Assembly: GCA_030141605.1 (NCBI GenBank)
Contig: JAQGDQ010001277.1
Span: forward strand, 2,501-35,000
Origin: Tubiluchus corallicola
Lineage: Eukaryota > Priapulida > Priapulimorpha > Priapulimorphida > Tubiluchidae
DNA: 32,500 nucleotides
Reading direction: 5' to 3'
The notes under the pieces are model-generated. The model made no database searches. It saw only the letters and a list, made by a program, of their open reading frames with translations, and had not been told where the DNA came from. Of this stretch, positions 1 through 22,710 are shown one piece after another (position 1 is the stretch's first letter; each line of letters starts with the position of its first letter). Made by a program: the position numbers and the translations under genes.

Positions 1-116
1 TTTAAGAAATAACATATCTGTCTACCATATTAGTTCTCTATCCGTGGAGGATTGAATTTTTATAGAGCTCTTGGAGTGTTTGTCTACAGTTTTTCTCAAG
101 TGGACGCTGGTAAATA

Positions 117-11892
<11,776 letters not shown>

Positions 11893-12564
11893 ATGTTGCC
11901 AGTCGTAACTGCTCGATCACAAATCATCTGAGGGTTGTTGCATAATAGTAATGGCAATTAGGTGAGAGTACCATGGCATGTAAATAATTGGTGTTTTTGC
12001 AGTAGTCCAAAAGTATGTAAATTTAAATGTAACAAAATTAGTCGTAGGCCTACAATTTTGGCTGATAGTCTTTATGAGTGTCATATTAATTAAAAAATTA
12101 CTAATTAATGTCAATGCTGATTAGTTGTACATGTTATAGAAAGGAAAATTCAGACTTAGTTTGACTTACTGGTCTGTAAACCTATTTCTCAATGACATTT
12201 CAGGCAAATTTTAATTGCAAGGCCCCAGGTTCAAATCTGAAAGGACGTATTTATGATTTTTTACTGAATGAAAAAACTCCCGATTAAAAACAAGAAAAAA
12301 AAGAAAGAAATTAAGCACAACGTTTCAAACTCTACTGTAGTTCGTCAGGTAAAATTTTTCAATCCAATTTATTCAAAAAAAATATTTATCTCCAGTGCAA
12401 AGTTCGTTAAGCATGGTCATGAACTGCAGTGTTCATCTTTGACGTTAGTGTGATGTAGAGCTCATTTTCCTGACATCACGTTAGCATCTTATAGCAGTCT
12501 TCGCTTGCACAAACGTGCTTGACACGCAGGGAAGATGCCTACCATTGCACAAACTATTGTTAGT
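11893..12564. other. Gene 1 3-prime flank: no second gene seen
   Basis: Presumed 3-prime UTR and spacer. No AATAAA within 700 bp of the stop; ATTAAA occurs near 12283. A GGTTCAAATCT word near 12229 resembles a tRNA B box but has no tRNA around it. Confidence 0.4.
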
Positions 12565-12715
12565 TTGTGACGTTAAACAATAGTTGTTTTTGGTTGCCGT
12601 TGATTACCTTTCTAAGGCAATTATTCAAATATTAGAAATAAATGTTAACTTTTAGGGGCAAAAAATGTATATTTTGGATGGTAAATTGAAATGAGATTGA
12701 GTCTAATCAATCGTC
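12565..12715 (+). repeat. Dispersed repeat R2, copy B
   Basis: Diverged copy of 7461-7610 (shared AATTATTCAAAT, TTAACTTTTA, GTATATTTTGGA, AAATGAGATTGAGT). It contains AATAAA at 12637-12642, which is part of the repeat. Confidence 0.7.
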
Positions 12716-13560
12716 CGGTTTTTCCTTAAAAATGGCCTGAGAGCTTTCTATAGCTTATGGGCTCACCGAGTGCAAACCCGGCACTGACCAGAAGAAAGGG
12801 TTTCCGTACCAATAACCATAAATTGTCTCCCCCAAAATAGCTTTAGTATTTCTCTACTAATTTCTTGGGATTTCTTCTTTTTTGTTCTTTTTTTGTTCAC
12901 ACTAAGATCCTTGCTTTTTAATTGTGAGATACTTTATTTATTTTCACTGTTCTTATCATTAATTAATTAATTAATTAAGGATTAATTTGTCATTCCACTT
13001 TGTCACACTTAAAATCGATTTAAGTGCATCAACTTTTAGCAGGGTAGAGGAGGCTGAATTCACATAATCAACATACCAAAGATGTACTTATATTTGTATA
13101 GAAATTATGAAATTTTAAAAACTAATAACTACATTTTTGTACATAGTCAAGTTTTTATTGTTACGAAAATATTTCCGTAAGCTAAAACGATTCCAGTGAA
13201 TTATTTATGTACACTCCCGCAAATTTTGTGAACGTGTTTGGTCGTGTAAACGCCAAAATCATGTAGACAACCCTTCAATGCAAAATGAAAATAAAAACAC
13301 TTGAAATTTTACGTTGTATCGTACTTTTGTTTTTTTAACGAAATGAGATAGTTTACGAATTTAATACAGATTGCTGTAAACGAGTTACGTTATACAAGGA
13401 TTTTATGTAAACAGCAAAAGGCTGAAATCAAAAGATGGCGCAATTGTTATGAAAACATTACGTTCAATCGAACTTTATAAAAAATAACTTCCATTACTCA
13501 AGGCACATGATACGTATGCCTACAAGAAAAATGATTTGACTTGAATTATTCATTAAGTGC
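12716..13560. other. Intergenic, no gene seen
   Basis: AT-rich, with an (ATTA)n run at about 12957-12979. No frame or element recognised. Confidence 0.4.
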
Positions 13561-13577
13561 TTGTGGTTTGTGTGAGT

Positions 13578-13692
13578 CATTAAAGTAAAGAATAGGTCAC
13601 TCAGTATGTTGGGTTTATCATACTCTTGTCACATAAACTGTTTGTAGTGAGCTAAAGTAAAGAATAGGTCACTCAGTATGTTGGGTTTATTT
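13578..13692. repeat. 72-bp tandem duplication
   Basis: TAAAGTAAAGAATAGGTCAC and the following TCAGTATGTTGGGTTTAT occur at 13581 and 13653 without change; the sequence between differs. Confidence 0.9.
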
Positions 13693-13944
13693 CGCTGTTA
13701 TCACTTAAAGTTAAAAAAATGTAACATCGAAATTTACAAAAAACTGCCTATAAAACATTTATTCTACCTCTGAATAGACAGAATAGAAATTTTCAGGCAT
13801 GGTGGTAGCCGTCATTCATGTGAGAATCGTGACGTAACAGAGTGACTTTTCGTAAGCGCATCACGGCTTTCTGTAAGTAAGCGCTGCTTAGACTGATTCA
13901 GTCTTCTGCATCTTACCTCATGTTCAGTCAACGAATGACGTCAC

Positions 13945-14105
13945 TGGTGGAAGAATAGGTGTGCAAAGTGAGAGCACTCTGGACTTTAAAGTGATTTTAC
14001 TAATTACACGAGGCACTTATCACACTTTTATTACCAAATACTTCTAACATTTTTCTCGAACATTGAGATAAGTTTTCCAGAAGGCTTGACGTTTCCTTTA
14101 AATCA
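13945..14105 (+). repeat. Dispersed repeat R4, copy A
   Basis: TGATTTTACTAATTACACGAG and the following roughly 100 bp (CTTATC, TATT.., GCTTGAC.TTT) recur at 26588-26765. A third fragment with GATTACACGAGG lies at 25928-25956. Confidence 0.7.
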
Positions 14106-14585
14106 AGCAGACAGATTCGGTAATGTGTTTATTATTGCTCCAATTTGCGAAGTACAAATTAGTAATACATACTTTTCCAATAATACTAATAGATTTAGAT
14201 TAGATTTAGATTTAATATTTCATTTCAAACTTCGCAATGTTCATAAACACAGCACAAATTAATACAAATAATACAATAAATCATGAAACGCAACAATAAC
14301 ACAAATAACAATTAACTATATAACAAACTACGCCAATGACGTCTAATTACAGAAGTAAAGTTTGCATCACTGTTTAAAATGTTCTTGCATATAAAATTTT
14401 CACTCTTATTCAGACTGACGTATAAACTGTATGCACATTTTCTGTGAATCACATCAAAATAAATAATATTAAGTCTAGTAGAAATATATCTGACGCTCAT
14501 ATCACATGAAAAGTTAAACAGCTAAATATTTATATTTTCATATGAATAGAAAACAAGTAAAATAACAACAGTATACAATTATCTA

Positions 14586-15395
<810 letters not shown>

Positions 15396-15495
15396 TTAGG
15401 GTCAGGGTTAGAGTTAGTGGTTAGGGTCAGGATTAGAGTAAGTGGCTAGGGTCAGGGTTAGAATTAGTGGTTAGGGTCAGGGTTATAGTTGGCAT
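15396..15495. repeat. 25-bp minisatellite with TTAGGG-like words, 4 copies
   Basis: TTAGGGTCAGGGTTAGAGTTA units start at about 15396, 15421, 15446 and 15471. TTAGGGT occurs in most copies but no perfect (TTAGGG)n run, so this is telomere-like only by composition. Confidence 0.85.
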
Positions 15496-15529
15496 TGGAT
15501 GTAACTGTGAAAGAAACAATCCCACTTAA

Positions 15530-16147
15530 CCCTTATAGGGTCACGTTTTTTTACAACCGATTTTGGTAACGGGGGGGGGGGGGTAGAACGTTACCCCCAC
15601 CATAATTCGTAAATTACTTTTGATAAACCACAGTGTTTCATTAGTAAACAGCAACAGCATAATTTGTGGTTATGCTGACCACCATAGGATACATTATACC
15701 TCTGCTTAAAGACGTGTGACTTACTAGTAATACGAAATTTAAATTCACTTAGTTACGTTCCCTTATCTATGCTGGAATAACTGTAGACAACCGACATTGC
15801 TAGCGCGTGTGCAAAAATCATTGTTATTTTGAATTTATTGTCTAGTAATTTCTTCTTTTAGGTGGAGTAATTTGAGTAACTGACATTTTGTTTTATCAGA
15901 TACATCACCCGAATAGACAAGCGAAGTAAAGTTTCGACAATTTTAAAAAATCGACGTATTGCAGTTTCACTTCTATTTCGTGGTGAGACAATGTGCCTAA
16001 AATAACTAACTAAAAGTATTTTGTGCATAAAACATGATTAGAAAAAGTCATAGAAAATGTTTACTGGCATGCGTATGGTAAAAGGGTAAAATGCAAAAAA
16101 CCGGACTGGGGGTAATTTTTTACCCCCCCCCCGTGACCCTATAAGGG
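15530..16147. mobile_element. Non-autonomous piggyBac-type MITE, 618 bp
   Basis: CCCTTATAGGGTCACG at the left end and its exact reverse complement at the right, each bordered by TTAA (15526-15529 and 16148-16151), the piggyBac target. TIR identity extends perfectly through CACG. Subterminal runs of G (left, about 15571-15583) and C (right, about 16123-16132) mirror each other. No transposase is visible. Confidence 0.93.
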
Positions 16148-16364
16148 TTAAGCAAAGAAGTGGATTTTATTCAGACACAAAACAAACTATTGTAACGTTT
16201 GGATCAGTTATTCACCTAAATATAAATGCAGTGAATAAAAATGACAAAAATTAATATTGAGTAAAGCAATTTGTGATCGAATCTAACCGACAATTTGTAA
16301 AAGAGAAGCGATGAGAAAAGTTTTAAAGTTAAAATGACCATGATAATCAAAAATGATTTATACA

Positions 16365-16607
16365 CTGGAACGAAAGAAGTTCAAAGTCAAGGTCAGAATA
16401 TTAAGATGGCCAGGACATCTTCTAGGATTACCAAATGAAGCACCAGTAAGAATCGCCTTAAAGGAAGCTTTGAGATCTTGCAAAAAACCACCTGGTAAAC
16501 AGAAAACCACTTGAATAGCTAAGATAAATAAAGATGTTCAGCAACTTCAACCAAATATATCTCTAGGAGTAGAAGAACTCACAGCCAGAAGTGGCGAAAT
16601 ACTCTAA
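16365..16607 (+). pseudogene. LINE reverse transcriptase C-terminal fragment, broken
   Basis: The frame reads RILRWPGHLLGLP, then KKPPGKQKTT, a TGA at 16512-16514 where the family has Trp, then IAKINKDVQQL, and ends in TAA at 16605-16607. RWxGHxLRxP and GRPKTTW followed by a short acidic/aromatic tail is the usual C-terminus of non-LTR retrotransposon polymerases. Upstream polymerase domains are absent. A GAA-rich run follows at 16659. Confidence 0.65.
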
Positions 16608-16893
16608 CAAGTATTAATGCTTAAATGCCTACAATAGATGCAATGAGACCTCGAAAAGAAGAAGAAGAAGAAAGAAAAGAAGACAAGAACGCCCAGAACG
16701 TAGTAACGACGTAGTAATTGAACAATCCACTCTGCTAAAAACAATGACGTGTTGCCGCTAACATTTTCATGAAAATAATTACATCACAATGAGCTTATAA
16801 GCCCAAAATTTCATTGTTGCACTTTCTATGAATACTAGAAAACAATGATTGTTAGGGTTAAGAATAGTCAATAAATTAATAACTAATTCTGAT

Positions 16894-17340
16894 GAGCTAT
16901 ATATCTCCTTCCGAGAGTCCCACCAGGCGCCGCTAGAACGTTTTTTCCGCAGGCTGTTTGGTCAAAATTTCGAAAAAATCGTGAGTTGGGTCCGGCAAAA
17001 CGCCCGTTGCGGGACCCCGTGGCCCTCTCGGGAATTCTAAATATGCATACTACACCCACCGTTGAACGGGCTATCTATCCATACCCAGCACCACCCTCGA
17101 CCTGTTCCCGTTCTCTACATCTCAGCCGTATAACTTTTGCAAAAAACGGCCGAAAAATGGCCATTTTTGGAGGTTTTTCGCCCACCCCCCCTTCCTCCCG
17201 GTGGGCCTGATTCGAAAAATAAACCATCAATGAGACGACACTAAATCGTGACCTTTCGTTTGATATATAGATCGCCGCAAATGGTGCCGTCGTCGAAGCT
17301 GTAGCCTCGAATCTTATATATATATATATAAATATATTAA
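16894..17340 (-). repeat. Dispersed repeat R1, copy B (reverse), uninterrupted
   Basis: Inverted relative to copy A at 7084-7684 and ending in the same AT tract (17318-17335). It preserves the interior (GGGTCCGGCAAAACGCCCG, TTTCGAAAAAATCGTGAG) that is replaced in copy A. It ends about 65 bp before the start codon of exon copy 2. Confidence 0.85.
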
Positions 17341-17405
17341 GATGAACTAGAGACAAAATTTGTTTGAGCAGGAAAAGACTTACTTAAAGATGGGCATTAA
17401 ACAAA

Positions 17406-18593
17406 ATGCAGTAGGGACAAAGAAAACAAAGCAACAAGCCGTCAGAGCCACCAGGAAACATAGAAGAACCATCCAAGAGAACGTCGTGGCCACAGAAGAA
17501 CGTAGGACAGCTTGGACAGATGACCAAGAGAACATCTTTGCCACCAGCAACCGTAGGGCAAGAGGCTAAGAGAGGGTCATTGGGACCCATAATTGCAGGG
17601 CAAGAAACCAAGAGAGGATCTTTGGCAGAAAAAACTGTAGGACAGCAAAAAGAAACGCAGCCACAAACATATGCAGTGCCAGCGACCAAAAGACCATCTT
17701 TGGAACCAAAAGTCATAGATAAAGAGCAGATAAAGAGAGGATCCAGGGCAGAAGAGAATGTAGGACAGCAAAAAGAAACGCAGCCACAAACATATGCAGT
17801 GCCAGAGACCGAAAGACCATCATTGGCACCAAAAATCATAGATAAAGAGCAGATAAAGAGAGGTTCCATGGCAGAAGAGAATGTAGGACAGCAAAAAGAA
17901 ACGCAGCCACAAACATATGCAGTGCCAGCGACCAAAAGACCATCTTTGGAACCAAAAGTCATAGATAAAGAGCAGATAAAGAGAGGATCCATGGCAGAAG
18001 AGAATGTAGGACAGCGAAAAGAAACGCAGCCACAAACATATGCAGTGCCAGCGACCAAAAGACCATCTTTGGAACCAAAAGTCGCAGGCAAAGAAGAGAT
18101 AAAGAAAGTATCGTTGTGAGAAAAGAATGTAGAACAGCGGAGAGAAACAAAAGAACAGGCAATTATAGATATGCCTGTGGAAAATGCTGAACGTTCATCA
18201 GAAATTTCGAAGCCATTTAGGATTACTGTAAAAAACAAACCACTGAAGTATTGCTGTGGAAGTGGAAATATTTTGTTTATTTTCATTGTTCTTTCTGTAA
18301 TTATTGGAGTTGGAGTTGGAGTTGGTCTGCACGGAACTGATCTCACCAAAAGGCAGATCATGTATCTCAGCTTCCCCGGCGAAATCTTTCTACGTATGTT
18401 GAAAGCATTGATTCTACCGCTCATTGTATCAAGTTTAATATCTGGTTTAGCAGCTTTACATTCTAAGCTTACTGGCTGCAAGGCAGCAGTGACAATAATC
18501 TACTATCTTATCACTACATTCCTCGCTGTGTTTCTCGGGATTTTCTCTAATGCCACCGAATGGAAACACAACAAACAGAAAAACGCGCACAAG
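17406..18593 (+). pseudogene. Exon copy 2: duplicate SLC1 first exon with repeat-rich N-terminus and two in-frame stops
   Basis: In one frame from ATG 17406 the sequence reads MQ-stop-GQ (TAG 17412-17414), aligning with MQQGQ at the start of gene 3; then PPGNIEEPSKRTSWP, aligning with VPGNVTQRGKRGSWP of gene 3. Next come 41-residue repeats to 18116, TGA at 18117-18119 in the middle of a repeat unit, then EKNVEQRRE and from ATG 18171 a transporter segment (TM1, TM2, most of TM3; LHGTDLTKRQIMYLSFPGE). Homology to gene 3 stops near 18545, where about 8 bases look deleted, shifting frame. The region then meets the 44-bp satellite. Reading: decaying duplicate of gene 3 exon 1. Alternative: a short first exon starting at 18171 and using the donor-like CAAG|gtgaga at 18593/18594, whose phase 0 fits gene 3 exon 2. 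Confidence 0.75.
17600..18160 (+). repeat. 123-bp (41-codon) tandem repeat with KRxS motifs
   Basis: GTAGGACAGC recurs at 17637, 17760, 17883 and 18006, and in changed form (GTAGAACAGC) at 18129, exactly 123 bp apart. Each unit codes KRPSLEPKVIDKEQ, then IKRGSMAEENVGQ, then QKETQPQTYAVPAT. Ahead of it, from about 17460, are shorter degenerate units (KRTSW, KRTSL, KRGSL, KRGSL). Charged, Gln/Pro-rich and probably disordered. KRxS fits the basophilic kinase (PKA-like) consensus. Confidence 0.9.
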
Positions 18594-18600
18594 GTGAGAA

Positions 18601-21600
18601 ACTCAGACCATGTGAAAGACTGGAATCAGGGGCCGGTTTCACAAACACAGACCATGTGAAGGACTGGAATCAGGGCCCGGTTTCGCAAACACAGACCTTG
18701 TGAAGGACTTTAATCAGGGGCCAGTTACACAAACACAGACCATGTGAAGGACTGGAATCAGGGCACGGTTTCACAAACACAGACCATGTGAAGGACTGGA
18801 ATCAGGGCCCAGTTTCACAAACACAGACCACGTGAAGGACTGGAATCAGGGGCCAGTTTTACAAACACAGACCATGTGAAGGACTGGAATCAGGGCCCGG
18901 TATCACAAACACAGACCATGTGAAGGACTGGAATCAGGGCCCGGTTTCGCAAACACAGACCATGTGAAGTACTGGAATCAGGGCCCGGTTTTACAAACAC
19001 AGACCATGTGAAGGACTGGAATCAGGGCCCGGTTTCACAAACACAGACCATGTGAGGGACTGGAATCAGGGCCCGGTTTTACAAACACAGACCATGTGAA
19101 GTACTGGAATCAGGGCCCGGTTTCACAAACACAGACCATGTGAAGGACTGGAATCAGGGCACGGTTTCACACACACAGACCATGTGAAAGACCGGAATCA
19201 CAGCCCGGTTTCACACACACAGACCATGTGAGGGACTGGAATCAGAGCCCGGTTTCACACACACAGACCATGTGAAGGACTGGAATTAGGGCCCAGATTC
19301 ACAAACACAGACCATGTGAAAGACTGGAATCAGGGCCCGGTTTCACACACACAGACCATGTGAAGGACTGGAATCAGGGCCCGGTTTCACAAACACAGAC
19401 CATGTGAAGGACTAGAATCAGGGCCCAGATTCACAAACACAGACCATGTGAAAGACTGGAATCAGGGGCCGGTTTCACAAACACAGACCATGTGAAGGAC
19501 TGGAATTAGGACCCGGTTTCACAAACACAGACCATGTGAAGGACTGGAATCAGGGCCCGGTTTCACACACACAGACCATGTGAAGGACTGGAATCAGGGC
19601 ACGGTTTCACAAACACAGATCATGTGAGGGACTGGAATCAGAGCCCGGTTTCACACACACAGACCATGTGAAGGACTGGAATCAGGGGCCGGTTTCGCAA
19701 ATGCAGACCATGTGAAGGACTGGAATCAGGGGCCGGATTCACAAACTCAGACCATGTAAAGGACAGGAATCAGGGACCGGTTTTACAAACACAGACCATG
19801 TGAACGACTGGAATCAGAGCCCGGTTTCACAAACATAGACCATGTGAAGGACTGGAATCAGGGCCTGGTTTCCAAACATAGACCATGTAAAGGACAGGAA
19901 TCAGGGCCCGGTTTCACAAACACAGACCTTGTGAAGGACTAGAATCAGGGCCCGGTTTCACAAACACAGACCATGTGAAGAACTGGAGTCAGGGGCCGGT
20001 TTCACAAACACAGGCCATGTGAAGGACTTTAATCAGGGCCCGGATTCACAAACACAGACCATGTGAAGGACTGGAATTAGAGCCCGGTTTCACAAACATA
20101 GACCATGTGAAGGACTGGAATCAGAGCCCGGTTTCACAAACACAGACCATGTGAAGGACTGGAATCAGGGCCTGGTTTCACAAACATAGACCATGTAAAG
20201 GACAGGAATCAGGGCCCGGTTTCACAAACACAGACCTTGTGAAGGACTAGAATCAGGGCCCGGTTTCACAAACACAGACCATGTGAAGAACTGGAGTCAG
20301 GGGCCGGTTTCACAAACACAGGCCATGTGAAGGACTTTAATCAGGGCCCGGATTCACAAACACAGACCATGTGAAGGACTGGAATTAGAGCCCGGTTTCA
20401 CAAACATAGACCATGTGAAGGACTGGAATCAGAGCCCGGTTTCACAAACACAGACCATGTGAAGGACTGGAATCAGGGCCTGGTTTCACAAACATAGACC
20501 ATGTAAAGGACAGGAATCAGGGCCCGGTTTCACAAACACAGACCTTGTGAAGGACTAGAATCAGGGCCCGGTTTCACAAACACAGACCATGTGAAGAACT
20601 GGAGTCAGGGGCCGGTTTCACAAACACAGGCCATGTGAAGGACTTTAATCAGGGCCCGGATTCACAAACACAGACCATGTGAAGGACTGGAATTAGAGCC
20701 CGGTTTCACAAACATAGACCATGTGAAGGACTGGAATCAGAGCCCGGTTTCACAAACACAGACCATGTGAAGGACTGGAATCAGGGCCTGGTTTCACAAA
20801 CATAGACCATGTAAAGGACAGGAATCAGGGCCCGGTTTCACAAACACAGACCTTGTGAAGGACTAGAATCAGGGCCCGGTTTCACAAACACAGACCATGT
20901 GAAGAACTGGAGTCAGGGGCCGGTTTCACAAACACAGACCATGTGAAGGACTGGAATCAGGGCCCGGATTCACAAACACAGACCATGTGAAGGACTGGAA
21001 TCAGAGCCTGGTTTCACAAACACAGACCATGTGAAGGACTGGAGTCAGGGGCCGGTTTCACAAACACAGACCATGTGAAGGACTGGAATCAGGGGCCGGT
21101 TTCACAAACACAGGCCATGTGAAGGACTGGAGTCAGGGGCCGGTTTTACAAACGCAGACCACGTGAAGGACTGGAATCAGGGCCTGGTTTCACAAACACA
21201 GACCATGTGAAGGACTGGAATCAGGGCCCGGTTTCACAAACACAGACCATGTGAAGAACTGGAGTCAGGGGCCGGTTTCACAAACACAGACCATGTGAAG
21301 GACTGGAATCAGGGCCCGGATTCACAAACACAGACCATGTGAAGGACTGGAATCAGAGCCTGGTTTCACAAACACAGACCATGTGCAGGACTGGAGTCAG
21401 GGGCCGGTTTCACAAACACAGACCATGTGAAGGACTGGAATCAGGGGCCGGTTTCACAAACACAGACCATGTGAAAGACTGGAATCAGGGCACGGTTTCA
21501 CAAACACAGACCACGTGAAAGATTGGAATCAGGGCCTGGTTTCACAAACACAGACCATGTGAAGGACTGGAATCAGAGCCCGGTTTTACAAACTCAGACC

Positions 21601-21926
21601 ATGTGAAGGACTGGAATCAGTTCCCGGTTTCACAAACACACACCACGTGAAGGACTGGAATCAGGGCCTGGTTTCACAAACACAGACCATGTGAAGAACT
21701 GGAATCAGGGCCCGGTTTCACAAACACAGACCATGTGAAGGACTGGAATCAGGGCCCAGTTTCACAAACGCAGACCACGTGAAGGACTGGAATCAGGGCC
21801 CAGTTTCACAAACACAGACCATGTGAAAGACTGGAATCAGGGCACGGTTTCACAAACACACACCATGTGAAGGACTGGAATCAGGGGCCGGTTTTACAAA
21901 CGCAGACCACGTGAAGGACTGGAATC
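18601..21926. repeat. 44-bp satellite array, about 75 monomers
   Basis: The monomer runs CATGTGAAGGACTGGAATCA then GGGCCCGGTTTCACAAACAC then AGAC. Variants include GGGGCCGG, AGCCCGG and ACTGGAGTCA. TTCACA and the TGTGAA of the next monomer are perfect complements across an 11-base gap, so each junction can form a hairpin. Most monomers carry CATGTG and some CACGTG. Starts next to exon copy 2 and ends in GGAATC directly before the acidic-segment array. Confidence 0.97.
19840..20937. repeat. 308-bp higher-order repeat (7 x 44 bp), about 3.6 copies
   Basis: The diagnostic variant GACCATGTAAAGGACAGG occurs at 19881, 20189, 20497 and 20805, exactly 308 bp apart. Other variant monomers (CCTTGTGAAGGACTAG, GAAGAACTGGAGTC, CAGGCCATGTG, GGACTTTAATC) follow in the same order each time with almost no differences. 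Confidence 0.93.
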
Positions 21927-22710
21927 GTGTTGAGTGTGTTCCTGTGTTTGCTGACAGATGATGATGATGATGGTGACGAGGATGATGATGGTGATGGTGA
22001 TGGTGACGAGGATGATGAAACGAATGAGTGTGGACTTTTCCTAGGAGTACAAAGTAAGTGTTGAGTGTGTTCCTGTGTTTGCTGACAGATGATGATGATG
22101 ATGGTGATGGTGATAGTGATGACGAGGATGAGGAGACGAATGAATGTGGATTTTTCCTAGGAGTACAAAGTAAGTGTTGAGTGTGTTCCTGTGTTTGCTG
22201 ACAGATGATGACGGTGATGGTGACCAGGATGATGACGGTGATGGTGACGAGGATGATGATGGTGATGGTGACGAGGATGAGGAAACGAATGAGCGTGGAT
22301 TTTTCCTAGGAGTACAAAGTAAGTGTTGAGTGTGTTCCTGTGTTTGCTGACAGATGATGATGATGATGGTGACGAGAATGATGATGGCGATGGTGACGAG
22401 GATGAGGAAACGAATGAACGTGGATGTTTCCTAGGAGTACAAAGTAAATGTTGAGTGTGTTCCTGTGTTTGCTGACAGATGATGACGGTGATGGTGACGA
22501 GGATGATGATGGTGATGGTGACGAGGATGATGATGATAGTGATGACGAGGATGATGAAACGAATGAGCGTGGATTTTTCCTAGGAGTACAAAGTAAGTGT
22601 TGAGTGTGTTCCTGTGTTTGCTGACAGATGATGATGATGATGGTGACGAGGATGATGATGGCGATGGTGACCTGGATGAGGAAACGAATGAGCGTGGATT
22701 TTTATATTAA
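21927..22710 (+). repeat. Six-copy tandem repeat of an acidic, exon-like unit
   Basis: Units of 131, 116, 149, 125 and 149 bp plus a last truncated one. The constant 35 bp between segments starts GTAAGTGTTGAG (GTAAATGTTGAG once) and ends TGTTTGCTGACAG. The variable part is GAT/GGT/GAC-rich, followed by GAAACGAATGAG, a CGTGGA or TGTGGA variant and TTTTTCCTAGGAGTACAAA. Segments between AG and GT lie at 21958-22053, 22089-22169, 22205-22318, 22354-22443 and 22479-22592. Confidence 0.95.
21958..22710 (+). CDS. Possible Asp-rich mini-exon series ending in a stop (speculative)
   Basis: If the AG and GT borders are used, the segments are 96, 81, 114, 90 and 114 nt, all multiples of three and all phase 1 at both ends. 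Each then codes an Asp/Glu/Gly run followed by ETNE-C/R-G-F-F-L-G-V-Q. The sixth starts at 22628 and ends FLY-stop (TAA 22708-22710), with AATAAA at 22719-22724. Against it: the intervening 35 nt is shorter than normal animal introns, no upstream exon is seen, and triplet slippage in GAT-rich DNA would keep lengths in multiples of three anyway. Confidence 0.2.

Noticed and set aside
12225-12240. tRNA gene suggested by GGTTCAAATCT
   Set aside because: Only a B-box-like word; no A box at proper distance and no cloverleaf could be formed. At most an old tRNA-derived SINE trace.
15396-15495. Interstitial telomere
   Set aside because: TTAGGG occurs only within a 25-bp unit; there is no uninterrupted (TTAGGG)n run.
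17384-18481. 365-codon open frame on the minus strand
   Set aside because: It lies opposite exon copy 2 and its 123-bp repeat; a repeat unit divisible by three keeps several frames open. Its product is a Cys/Phe-rich repeat without family resemblance, while the plus strand matches SLC1.
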